Of a DNA stretch of 44,947 nucleotides, positions 25,688 through 33,310 are shown in pieces. Each line of letters begins with the position of its first letter. Position 1 is the first letter of the stretch. Position numbers and translations under genes: made by a program. The DNA is taken from positions 1-44,947 of the forward strand of contig JAFRFY010000142.1 of NCBI GenBank assembly GCA_017434085.1. Direction: 5' to 3'. Under the pieces are notes generated by a model. The model saw only the letters and a list, made by a program, of their open reading frames with translations, was not told the DNA's origin and ran no database searches. The stretch is from Clostridia bacterium. GTDB lineage: Bacteria; Bacillota; Clostridia; Christensenellales; Aristaeellaceae.

Positions 25688-27625
25688 ATGGGTGACCAGA
25701 GCACGAGAAGGAAAACAGCGATCAGGCCGCTATTGACCAGGCTCATAGCGCTGACGGTATTCTGGCTGGTGGTATTTATTGCCGTCGAGCCCTTGAGCGC
25801 GGACAACATCGCGCGTCGCGGCGATTTCAGCACGACATTAGGGGTGGATATAAGGAGCATAGAGTCCGAGCTGAGCAGAGGCACGGTGCTCACACAGTCT
25901 TTTGTCGCTCCGGGCGATAATTTGAAGGGCTTTGATATCCGCTTTGCCACGTATAAGAGGCCGGTGATCTGTCGCTTCACGGTGTCGGTGGTCGACGAAA
26001 GCGGCCACACCATCTGCAAGGAGGATGTCGACTCCTCGGAGCTGTCGGATTTTCAGTACCGCCATTTTGATATTCCCGTACAGGCGGATTCCAAGGGGAA
26101 GCAATACGAGATCAGGCTGAGGGGGGTCAACGGCAAGCCGGGCAGCTCCACCAAGGTGTGGGGAAGGACGCACAACGGCGACGACGCCGTGCGCATCAAC
26201 GGCAAACCGGCGGATTACGCCCTGGACGCGAAGGTCTATTGCAGGCGCCCCTATGTCTATCCGGCGGTGTTCGCGGTGATCATCGCGCTCTCCTATGCCG
26301 TCGCCGTGCTGGCCACGGGACTCAACGAGCGCTCCTTTCTGTGGCTTTGCCTGCTGCTGGGCATACTGTTCATCGTCATCAACCCCTTCCAGCATCTGCT
26401 GGACGAAAACACGCATTATATCAAATCCATGGCCATCAGCCGGTTTACGCCGCATGAAATCATCGTCGACGGCGAATCCGGCTTCATGCTGCCGAGCAAC
26501 GTCGACAATGTCTATGAGTTTGACCTGAATCATCACCTCGAGATGCTGTCGGTACCCTACGATTCGCCGATCGTGTTCTATCCCACCGCGTATTCCACGT
26601 CCATCATACCGATCAACCATATGGTCGGGGCCGTCGGGCTGCTCCTCGCGCGCGTGTTTGGCATGAGCATCGGCCTGACGGTCTGGACGGGGCGGCTGAT
26701 CAGCTATCTGTTCTATGTCATGATGTGCTACTTTGCGATAAAGAACACAAAGTACTACAAGAGCCTGATATTCGTCGTCGCCGCGCTGCCCGCGGCGCTG
26801 TGGATGGGGGCCTCCTATTCCACAGACCCGGTGCTCCTCGCCGCCTCGCTGCTGTTTATATCCACCTGCCTGAAATACCGCTTCAGCGACGAAAAGCGCG
26901 TCGTTACGCGGACGGACATGGCGATTTTGGTGGGCTGCGGCATATGCGTACTGTCAGTGAAATACTTCATCTATTTCCCCGTCGTCGCCACGCTGTTCTT
27001 CATCCCAAGGGAGTGCTTCAAGAAGAACCAGCGGCGCAACCTGCTCATCGCCATGGCGGTGGTGATCGTGGTGCTGGGGATCTGGCAATACCGCCTGCTC
27101 AAGGAGTTCCCGATCCGCGAAAAGCGCACGGACGGCACGGACTTCGGGGGGCAGATCGCCTTTGTGTTCGGGCACATCGGCTTCACCATCAATAACTTCC
27201 TGAACTGGTTTTTGAACAATATCGTCGGCCACATGCAGGGCAGCTTTTACAACAGTCTGTTTTCAAACATCAGCGCGTTTTGCGGATCGCTGTGCATACT
27301 CTCCGCCGCGGTCGCGGCCGACAAGTACCCCGCGGCGCGCATCGGGCATACGCGCGCGCTCAGCGTCTACTGCATCGTATCGTTCCTGTTTGTCACGCTG
27401 CTGATCATGGCGTCGCTGTACGCCGGCTTTACGCCCGTGGGCGCGAGCGGCATCGCCGGCCTGCAGCCCCGGTATTTCCAGCCGGTGATGCTGTTTGTGA
27501 TGCTGCCGCTGGCGCTGACGCGCATCGAGAACCACATCGAGCACTACGGCACCTTTATGCTGATGCTGCTGGAGTGTTACCTCCTGCTTGAAATGACCCA
27601 GTTGTTCATGAACGCGATGCTGTGA
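25688..27625 (+). CDS. DUF2142-like polytopic membrane protein, probable glycosyltransferase
   Basis: This 645-aa membrane protein has one N-terminal helix (about 14-34) and an exoplasmic region with LKGFDIRFATYKRP. About ten helices follow. The PFQHLLDENTHYIKSMAISRF stretch after the second helix matches the DE-x-x-H motif of the DUF2142 family, membrane proteins of polysaccharide loci related to GT-C enzymes. AAGGAGG lies 12 nt before ATG 25688, with GAGGT closer. The exoplasmic module corresponds in position and motif (L-x-F-x-TY-x-R) to those of the proteins at 16729 and 22577. I infer exoplasmic sugar transfer; acceptor and donor are unknown. Confidence 0.78.
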   Translation: MGDQSTRRKTAIRPLLTRLIALTVFWLVVFIAVEPLSADNIARRGDFSTTLGVDIRSIESELSRGTVLTQSFVAPGDNLKGFDIRFATYKRPVICRFTVSVVDESGHTICKEDVDSSELSDFQYRHFDIPVQADSKGKQYEIRLRGVNGKPGSSTKVWGRTHNGDDAVRINGKPADYALDAKVYCRRPYVYPAVFAVIIALSYAVAVLATGLNERSFLWLCLLLGILFIVINPFQHLLDENTHYIKSMAISRFTPHEIIVDGESGFMLPSNVDNVYEFDLNHHLEMLSVPYDSPIVFYPTAYSTSIIPINHMVGAVGLLLARVFGMSIGLTVWTGRLISYLFYVMMCYFAIKNTKYYKSLIFVVAALPAALWMGASYSTDPVLLAASLLFISTCLKYRFSDEKRVVTRTDMAILVGCGICVLSVKYFIYFPVVATLFFIPRECFKKNQRRNLLIAMAVVIVVLGIWQYRLLKEFPIREKRTDGTDFGGQIAFVFGHIGFTINNFLNWFLNNIVGHMQGSFYNSLFSNISAFCGSLCILSAAVAADKYPAARIGHTRALSVYCIVSFLFVTLLIMASLYAGFTPVGASGIAGLQPRYFQPVMLFVMLPLALTRIENHIEHYGTFMLMLLECYLLLEMTQLFMNAML

Positions 27626-27662
27626 CGGCGCGATACTGACGTTTCGATGAAGGTGTAAGAAT

Positions 27663-28013
27663 ATGTTTATCATAATATTGGCGATCTACGCGGTGCTCTC
27701 CGTTGGCGGGCTGACGCTGTTCAAGCTGGGGGCTCAGCGGGCGCTGAGCGTGGGCGTCGCCGGAGGGATACTGTCCGTGAACATCAGCTGGCTCTCGTTG
27801 GCGGGGCTGGCCATGTACGTGTGCAGCTTTTTGATCTACATGGGCCTGGTGTCCAAAATACAGCTCAGCTATCTGACGCCCATATCCACCGGCGTCATCT
27901 ATACGCTGACGCTGGCGGCGTCGATGCTGATCTTCCACGAGCCCATGAGCGCGATGAAGCTGGCCGGCGTGCTACTCGTGCTCTGCGGAATCATACTGAT
28001 GAATATCAAGTGA
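27663..28013 (+). CDS. Small multidrug-resistance/EamA-like protein, possible sugar-lipid flippase
   Basis: This 116-aa protein has four hydrophobic helices and resembles the SMR/EamA superfamily, including the ArnE/ArnF undecaprenyl-phosphate-aminoarabinose flippase subunits. Pieces such as YLTPISTGVIYTLTLAASMLIFHEPMS and the C-terminal LLVLCGIILMN are typical. GAAGGTG lies upstream of ATG 27663. It stands among membrane glycosyltransferases and a polyprenyl-phosphate GT2 gene, so a flippase role for a second lipid-linked sugar (alongside GtrA) is likely. Drug efflux is the alternative but fits the context poorly. Confidence 0.78.
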   Translation: MFIIILAIYAVLSVGGLTLFKLGAQRALSVGVAGGILSVNISWLSLAGLAMYVCSFLIYMGLVSKIQLSYLTPISTGVIYTLTLAASMLIFHEPMSAMKLAGVLLVLCGIILMNIK

Positions 28014-28054
28014 ACGCCCGGGCCGTACCGCAGTAAAATATGAGGTGAAAACGA

Positions 28055-28864
28055 TTGCAATATAGTGCCACGGACCATGTGTTTGCCCTGTGCGCCTACG
28101 GGGAGAGCCCCTATCTGGAGGAGTGCATCGCGTCCCTCGAGCGTCAGGCGCAGCCCTCGAGGATCATACTGTGCACGGCGACGCCCGGCGCGTACCTGGA
28201 CGACATCGCCCGGCGGCACGGCCTGCGGGTGTGCGTCAACCGCGGGCCCCACGGCATCGCGGAGGACTGGAATTTCGCCTACGCCCAGGCGGACGCGCCG
28301 CTGGTGACGCTGGCGCATCAGGACGACGTGTACGAGCCGGACTACCTGGCGCGGGTGCTGGAGCGGGTCAACCGGGCAAAGCGCCCGATGATCTGCTTTA
28401 CCGACTATTACGAGCTGCGCGACGGGGAGAAGGCGTATGCGGATACCATCAGGAACCTGCGGATAAAGGAGCTGGCGCTGAGCCCGCTGCGGATCGCCAC
28501 ATTGGAGGACAGCCGCTGGGTGCGGCGGCGCATACTGTCGGTGTGCGACCCGATCTGCTGCCCCGCGGTGACCTACGTCAGGCCGAACCTGCCCGAGGTG
28601 CTCTTTGAATCCCACTTTGCCAGCGACCTCGACTGGCAGGCGTGGGAGAAGCTCTCCCGGCTGAAGGGGGGCTTTTGCTACATACACGCGCCGCTGATGG
28701 GCCACCGCATCCACGAGGCGTCGGCCACGACCCGGGTGATCGGGGACAACAACGGGCGCTCGGCGGAGGATCTGGAGATGTACATGAAGTTCTGGCCAAG
28801 GCCCATCGCCAGGTGGATCAACAAAGCCTATTCCGCCGGGCAGGATTCCAACAGGATGCGCTGA
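28055..28864 (+). CDS. GT2 family glycosyltransferase
   Basis: This 269-aa GT2 enzyme has ALCAYGESPYLEECIASLERQ at the start, GIAEDWNFAYAQA, and LAHQDDVYEPDYLARVL carrying the metal-binding DD. The TTG start at 28055 is supported by GAGGTGA 6 nt upstream. The N-terminal beta strand is shorter than in most GT2 enzymes. It has no membrane helix and would add a sugar in the cytoplasm. It is the only soluble chain-type glycosyltransferase in the decoration part of the locus; donor and acceptor are unknown. Confidence 0.85.
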   Translation: MQYSATDHVFALCAYGESPYLEECIASLERQAQPSRIILCTATPGAYLDDIARRHGLRVCVNRGPHGIAEDWNFAYAQADAPLVTLAHQDDVYEPDYLARVLERVNRAKRPMICFTDYYELRDGEKAYADTIRNLRIKELALSPLRIATLEDSRWVRRRILSVCDPICCPAVTYVRPNLPEVLFESHFASDLDWQAWEKLSRLKGGFCYIHAPLMGHRIHEASATTRVIGDNNGRSAEDLEMYMKFWPRPIARWINKAYSAGQDSNRMR

Positions 28865-28882
28865 GCACGAAGGAAAGACAGC

Positions 28883-29572
28883 ATGAAGATACTTGTGATC
28901 ATACCCGCGTACAACGAGCAGGACAATATCCTGAACACGATCGACGATATCAACCGCCACTGTCCGGAGATGGACTACGTGGTCGTCAACGATTGCTCAA
29001 GGGACGACACGGAGAGGATATTGCGGGAGAACCGCAAGAACTACCTGTCGCTGCCCTGCAACCTGGGCATCGGGGGCGGAGTGCAGACGGGCTACCGGTA
29101 CGCCGCCGAGAAGGGGTATGATATCGCGATACAGTTTGACGGCGACGGCCAGCACGAGGCGCGCTTCCTGCGGGACCTGGTCGCCCCCATCGAGGCGGGG
29201 GAGGCGGACATCGCCATAGGCTCCCGCTTCATCCGCAGGGAGGGCTTTCAGTCCACCGGCCTGCGGAGGGCGGGCATCGGGTTTCTGAGCGGACTGATCA
29301 AGCTGCTGTGCGGCATACGCATACTGGATGTCACCAGCGGCATGCGGGCGGTCAACCGGCGGTTCATCGAGCAATACGCCGTCTCCTACGCCCAGGATTA
29401 CCCGGAGCCCGAGGCCATCATTGCGGCGGCGGTGCGCAGGGCGCGGATCGTGGAGGTGCCCGTGGAGATGCGCGAGCGCCAGGGCGGCAAGAGCTCCATC
29501 AACCCCGTGCGTTCGGTCTACTACATGATAAAGGTATCCCTCGCCCTGATCCTGGCGAGGTTCTCCGCGTAA
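28883..29572 (+). CDS. Polyprenyl-phosphate sugar synthase (DPM1-like GT2)
   Basis: This 229-aa GT2 protein resembles dolichol-phosphate mannosyltransferase: ILVIIPAYNEQDNI, VVNDCSRDDT, GIGGGVQTGYRYA and QFDGDGQHE with the DxD motif, then IGSRFIRREG. It has no C-terminal membrane helices, unlike the GtrB-like enzyme at 21541. The following gene encodes a small DUF2304 membrane protein, and such pairs are common in Gram-positive polysaccharide loci, so the two may form one membrane-bound enzyme. AAGGAAAG precedes ATG 28883. It probably makes a second kind of undecaprenyl-phosphate sugar. Confidence 0.9.
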   Translation: MKILVIIPAYNEQDNILNTIDDINRHCPEMDYVVVNDCSRDDTERILRENRKNYLSLPCNLGIGGGVQTGYRYAAEKGYDIAIQFDGDGQHEARFLRDLVAPIEAGEADIAIGSRFIRREGFQSTGLRRAGIGFLSGLIKLLCGIRILDVTSGMRAVNRRFIEQYAVSYAQDYPEPEAIIAAAVRRARIVEVPVEMRERQGGKSSINPVRSVYYMIKVSLALILARFSA

Positions 29573-29585
29573 AGGAGCGTCGGAT

Positions 29586-29945
29586 ATGCTGTCCACATCA
29601 TTGAGGGTTGCCATACTGATCGGCATCATCGTTTACTATTTCATATTGATCATGCTGCTGAGGCAGAAGCGCCTCACGCTGAAATACACGCTGCTGTGGC
29701 TGTTCAGCGGGCTGATGATGCTCATACTGTCCGTATTCCCGCAGCTGCTCAACGGTATAACCCGCCTGCTCGGCATACAGCTCCAGTCCAACGCGCTGTT
29801 TGCGATACTGTTTTTCTGTACGATGATCATACTGATGTCCCTGACATCGATCATCTCCAAGCAGAACGAAGCCATCAAGCAGCTCGTGCAGTATACGGCG
29901 CTGCTTGAAAAGCGGGTGCGGGAGATCGAGAGCTGCGGCGATTGA
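29586..29945 (+). CDS. DUF2304 family membrane protein
   Basis: This 119-aa protein has three hydrophobic helices (about 7-25, 36-55 and 68-90) followed by a charged, probably helical C-terminal tail (SKQNEAIKQLVQYTALLEKRVREIE). The KYTLLWLFSGLMMLILS stretch is typical of DUF2304. It starts 13 nt after the DPM1-like gene, with AAGGAG upstream. Function is not established; the constant association with a soluble polyprenyl-phosphate glycosyltransferase suggests a membrane anchor or partner. Confidence 0.88.
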   Translation: MLSTSLRVAILIGIIVYYFILIMLLRQKRLTLKYTLLWLFSGLMMLILSVFPQLLNGITRLLGIQLQSNALFAILFFCTMIILMSLTSIISKQNEAIKQLVQYTALLEKRVREIESCGD

Positions 29946-29949
29946 ATTG

Positions 29950-31071
29950 ATGAATATGACCAATAAGCATGCCAAATATGCCCTCATCGCGCTGTTCCTG
30001 GCGCTTCTGTATCTGCCGGTCCCCCTGAGCGCCGCCTTTATCGACGACAGGAACGGGCAGGACCAGGAAAACCGCACGCTCACGCAGCGCCCTGTGCTTT
30101 CCATAGACACCATCGGCGCGTTCCCGCAGGCATATGAGGCGTATTACCGGGATCACCAGCCCTTCCGGGCGCAGTTGATATTTACCCGCGCGCTGCTGAG
30201 CAAGACCCTGTACGACCGGGACGTCTCCGGCAAGGTGCTGTTCGGCAGGAACGGTTGGCTCTACTACGGCGACACCGGCGACGGCATGCCCATTGCCGAT
30301 TATCGCGGGGAGATGCAGTTTTCGGAGCAGGAGCTGCGGAAGATCGCATCCGACCTGATGAAGACGAGCAGCGCCTTGAAGGACATCGGCTGTGATTTCG
30401 TGCTCTTCATCGCGCCCAACAAGTCGCGTGTTTACAGCGAATACATGCCGGACCGCTACGGCGCGCCCGCTGAATCCTACGCCGCCCTGCGGCTCGTGCG
30501 CTATCTCAGGCGGCACTCCACCATCAAGGTCGTCTATCCCTATGAGGAGCTGATGCAGGCCAAGCGGGACTTCGCGGATATCGACATCTACTATCCGAGG
30601 GACACCCACTGGAACTATGTGGGCAGCTATATCGGCACCCGCGCATTGATGCGGCAGCTCGATGTTGAGCTTCCGGCGCTGACCCCGGAAATGATCCGGA
30701 AGCCCGAGGCGGCGCGCACGGGGGACCTGAGCATACTGACCCATCTGGAGAACCGGCTACCCAAGGACATCGACTATGTCGTCACCAACCCGGACGGGTC
30801 GGCCTTTACCGGGCCGATGCTTCCGGAGCAGGCTCGGAAGAGGCGCGTCTACCTTTACAGGGATTCATTCGGCGAGTACATGGAGGATTACCTCTTTACC
30901 TGCTTTTCGAGGGAGGATTCCGCGGTTTCCGTGCTCAATGTCGACGAGGCGCTGATCGACGAGCTCCGCCCGGATGTGTTTATCCTGGAAAGCGTGGAGC
31001 GCTACCTGCGCATGCGCCTGCAGGCCGGGCCGCTGTACACCGCCCCCGATAAGCGGCGAGCGAAGCCGTAG
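29950..31071 (+). CDS. AlgJ/AlgX-like (DHHW) polysaccharide O-acetyltransferase
   Basis: This 373-aa protein has an N-terminal signal anchor (about residues 9-29) and an exoplasmic SGNH-like domain. The ENRTLTQRP motif near 40, YYPRDTHWNYVG with D218/H220, and YRDSFGEY with the candidate nucleophile S306 match the AlgX/AlgJ/DHHW family, which acetylates exported polysaccharides. I chose ATG 29950, which places the hydrophobic segment at the N-terminus. It lies 4 nt after the DUF2304 gene and ends the operon. The usual membrane-bound acetyl donor partner (an AlgI-like MBOAT) is not in the window, so the source of acetyl groups is unexplained. Confidence 0.83.
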   Translation: MNMTNKHAKYALIALFLALLYLPVPLSAAFIDDRNGQDQENRTLTQRPVLSIDTIGAFPQAYEAYYRDHQPFRAQLIFTRALLSKTLYDRDVSGKVLFGRNGWLYYGDTGDGMPIADYRGEMQFSEQELRKIASDLMKTSSALKDIGCDFVLFIAPNKSRVYSEYMPDRYGAPAESYAALRLVRYLRRHSTIKVVYPYEELMQAKRDFADIDIYYPRDTHWNYVGSYIGTRALMRQLDVELPALTPEMIRKPEAARTGDLSILTHLENRLPKDIDYVVTNPDGSAFTGPMLPEQARKRRVYLYRDSFGEYMEDYLFTCFSREDSAVSVLNVDEALIDELRPDVFILESVERYLRMRLQAGPLYTAPDKRRAKP

Positions 31072-31149
31072 CTCAGGCGGCATCATTCATTCGATTCAAA
31101 ATCTGCATCGAACGCTGCAAAAATGTTCAAAAATCGTTCACCGGATTTT

Positions 31150-31176
31150 TTAGCACTCACCTATTGACAGTGCTAA
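31150..31176 (+). promoter_or_regulatory. CIRCE operator (HrcA binding site)
   Basis: TTAGCACTC (31150-31158), a 9-nt spacer and CAGTGCTAA (31168-31176) match the CIRCE consensus (second arm GAGTGCTAA) with one mismatch. CIRCE is bound by the heat-shock repressor HrcA. Here its second half and spacer contain the -35 box of the hsp20 promoter, so repressor binding would block RNA polymerase. Confidence 0.92.
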
Positions 31177-31191
31177 CAAAATGGATATAAT
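31164..31191 (+). promoter_or_regulatory. Sigma-A promoter of hsp20, overlapping CIRCE
   Basis: TTGACA (31164-31169), a 16-nt spacer and TATAAT (31186-31191) form a near-perfect promoter. The -35 box lies within the CIRCE operator. Transcription would start near 31198, leaving an untranslated leader of about 110 nt that includes a small GCC-GAAA-GGC hairpin but no obvious anti-Shine-Dalgarno pairing. Confidence 0.9.
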
Positions 31192-31309
31192 AGAGGGCGA
31201 ACGGAGGGAAGGGACCCGAGGTTCAGAGGTTCAACATAAAGACCGACACGACGCGGCGACGCCGAAAGGCGCAAACGAGAGGTGTGGCTGGTCAAAGGAG
31301 GTATGACTT

Positions 31310-31753
31310 ATGTTGATGCCGAGCATCTTTGGTGAAAATCTGTTTGACGAGTTCTTTGGCGACTGGGATCGCCAGATGCGGCACATGGACCGCAAGCTGT
31401 ACGGCAGGAACGCGGCCCGCGAGATGAAGACCGACGTGCACGAGCACGAGGATCACTACGAGCTGGATGTGGATCTGCCGGGCTTCAAGAAGGACGAGAT
31501 CACGCTGGAGCTGCAAAACGGCTACCTGACCGTGACCGCCGCGAAGGGCCTCGACCAGGAGGAGACGAAGAAGGGCAAGGTCATCCGCCAGGAGCGCTAC
31601 GCGGGCAGCATGCAGCGCAGCTTCTACGTGGGCGAGGGCATCACGGAGGCCGACATCGCCGCCAAGCTGGAGCACGGCGTGCTGAGCGTGAGCATCCCGA
31701 AGGTGGAGGCGAAGAAGCTGCCCGAGAAAAAGACCATCATGATCGAAGGATAA
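31310..31753 (+). CDS. Hsp20 family small heat-shock protein
   Basis: This 147-aa protein is an alpha-crystallin-type holdase chaperone. After a short N-terminal arm (MLMPSIFGENLFDEFF) comes the alpha-crystallin domain with LDVDLPGFKKDEITLEL, GYLTVTAAK, the characteristic RSFYVGEGI and LEHGVLSVSIPK, and a C-terminal extension. AAAGGAGG lies 8 nt before ATG 31310; an ATG at 31303 is too close to that site and in another frame. It is monocistronic, with a CIRCE-controlled promoter and an intrinsic terminator. Confidence 0.97.
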   Translation: MLMPSIFGENLFDEFFGDWDRQMRHMDRKLYGRNAAREMKTDVHEHEDHYELDVDLPGFKKDEITLELQNGYLTVTAAKGLDQEETKKGKVIRQERYAGSMQRSFYVGEGITEADIAAKLEHGVLSVSIPKVEAKKLPEKKTIMIEG

Positions 31754-31769
31754 CGTCCTTCACAGGGAT

Positions 31770-31798
31770 AACCCCCGACCGTTTGGCCGGGGGTTTTT
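31770..31798 (+). terminator. Intrinsic terminator of hsp20
   Basis: A GC-rich hairpin pairs AACCCCCG (31770-31777) and CC with GGCCGGGGGTT, with one A-C mismatch and a GTTT loop, followed directly by TTTTT. It lies 17 nt after the hsp20 stop. Confidence 0.9.
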
Positions 31799-31846
31799 CA
31801 TGTCTGAAATTGACAAAAAACGTTTTCGGAAATTGTAAAGAAGGTA

Positions 31847-31875
31847 TTGTGATTGTGGGGAATGTATGTTATAAT
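31847..31875 (+). promoter_or_regulatory. Promoter of the UroD/sugar transport operon
   Basis: TTGTGA (31847-31852), a 17-nt spacer and TATAAT (31870-31875), with TG one base before the -10, form an extended -10 promoter. Transcription would start near 31882, about 110 nt before the first start codon. The region between holds GC-rich sequence around the hairpin-like GGGGAGGGGAAACGCCTCCC but no clear operator. Confidence 0.8.
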
Positions 31876-31994
31876 AAACCTGTTCGGCCCGGGCGGCGCC
31901 GGACGCCCATGATCATCCATTCCGCGCTCCGCGGGGAGGGGAAACGCCTCCCGCCGACGGGGCTTTATCACAAACCAGCTGGAGGAAAACGACC

Positions 31995-33281
31995 ATGAAT
32001 TCAAGAGAACGGGTGCTTGCGGCCCTCAATCACCAGACCCCGGACCGGTGCCCCATCGACCTGGGCAGCAACGGCCAGACCGGCATGAACGTCTCCACGG
32101 TGTACCGCCTGCGCAGGGCGCTGGGGCTGGACGAGCACCGGTTGAAGGTCATCGAGCCCCTGCAGATGCTGGGCGAGATCGAGGAGGACCTTTTGAAGGC
32201 GGTGCACAGCGACTTCGTGGGCCTGTGGAACCGGGGCAACATGATGGGCTTCATGCAGGACGACTGGAAGCCCTTCGACATGGACGACGGCACCCCCACC
32301 TGGATGGGCGGCGGTTTCGAGTACGAGCGCAACGCCGCCGGCGACGTGCGCGCCTTCGTGTGCGGCGACCGCCAGGCGCCGGTGGGCTACTGCATGCCCA
32401 AGGGCGGCACCTTCTTTGACAACATCGACCACTTCGACACGCCCTACGACATGGACATCGACGAGGAGGACATGACCCCCCGCGAGGACTTCAAGGACGA
32501 CTTCCAGGTGGCCACCGACGAGGACGCCCGCTACTGGGAGGAGAAGTCCAAGGCGCTCTACGAGGGCACGGACTACGCCATCGTGGGCGTGCTGGGCGGC
32601 GCGGGCTTCGGCGACGTGGCCTGGGTGCCGGGCCCGACGGTCAAGCATCCCAAGGGCATCCGCCGCGTGCAGGACTGGCTGCTGGCGCAGGCCATGTACC
32701 CGGACTACGTGGACGAGGTGTTCGACTACCAGACCGAGGTCATGCTCAAGAACCTCGAGATCTACAAACAGGCGGTGGGGGAGCGCATCCAGGTGGTCTG
32801 GATCTCCGGCACCGACTTCGGCACGCAGCGCGGGCTGTATTTCAGCCAGAACACCTTCCGGACGCTCTACAAGCCCCACTATAAAAAGGTCAACGACTGG
32901 GTCCATCAGCATACCGGCTGGAAGACCTTCTACCATACCTGCGGCTGCGTCAACGCGCTGCTGGACGACTTTGCCGAGATGGGCGTGGACTGCCTGAACC
33001 CGGTGCAGTTCTCGGCCATGGAGCCCAACGGCATGGGCCCCCAGCGTTTGAAGGACGAATACGGCGATAAGTTCACCTTCTGGGGCGGCGGCGTGGACAC
33101 CCAGAGGGTGCTGCCCTTCGGCACGCCCGAGGAGGTGCGCGCGCAGGTGGCCGAGCGCGTGCGCATACTCAATCAGAACGGCGGCTACATATTCAATCCC
33201 ATCCACAACGTCGTGGCCAACGTGCCCGAGGAGAACCTCGTCGCCATGTACGAGACCGTGCTGGGGACGAAGCTGCGTTGA
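31995..33281 (+). CDS. Uroporphyrinogen decarboxylase family protein
   Basis: This 428-aa protein has the UroD-fold signature of the broader family that includes MtaA/CmuA-type methyltransferases: an N-terminal NSRERVLAALNHQTPDR, a VWISGTDFGTQRG active-site region, a candidate metal-binding FYHTCGCV and a C-terminal YIFNPIHNVVANVPEENL. It lacks the context of haem synthesis and leads a sugar transport operon. Members of this group near sugar ABC transporters are of unknown activity; a role in methyl or C1 handling during breakdown of a modified sugar is possible. GGAGG lies upstream of ATG 31995, which is well supported. Confidence 0.9.
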   Translation: MNSRERVLAALNHQTPDRCPIDLGSNGQTGMNVSTVYRLRRALGLDEHRLKVIEPLQMLGEIEEDLLKAVHSDFVGLWNRGNMMGFMQDDWKPFDMDDGTPTWMGGGFEYERNAAGDVRAFVCGDRQAPVGYCMPKGGTFFDNIDHFDTPYDMDIDEEDMTPREDFKDDFQVATDEDARYWEEKSKALYEGTDYAIVGVLGGAGFGDVAWVPGPTVKHPKGIRRVQDWLLAQAMYPDYVDEVFDYQTEVMLKNLEIYKQAVGERIQVVWISGTDFGTQRGLYFSQNTFRTLYKPHYKKVNDWVHQHTGWKTFYHTCGCVNALLDDFAEMGVDCLNPVQFSAMEPNGMGPQRLKDEYGDKFTFWGGGVDTQRVLPFGTPEEVRAQVAERVRILNQNGGYIFNPIHNVVANVPEENLVAMYETVLGTKLR

Positions 33282-33310
33282 GAAGGATTCTGACAGGGGG
33301 GATTTGATCC

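Noticed and set aside
31198-31309. RNA thermometer in the hsp20 leader
   Set aside because: No U-rich or CCTCC-type segment able to pair with the AAAGGAGG site was found; the CIRCE/promoter overlap already explains heat control.
31783-31998. A 71-aa open frame before the UroD gene
   Set aside because: It starts within the hsp20 terminator and crosses the next promoter and leader; there is no ribosome binding site or recognisable motif.
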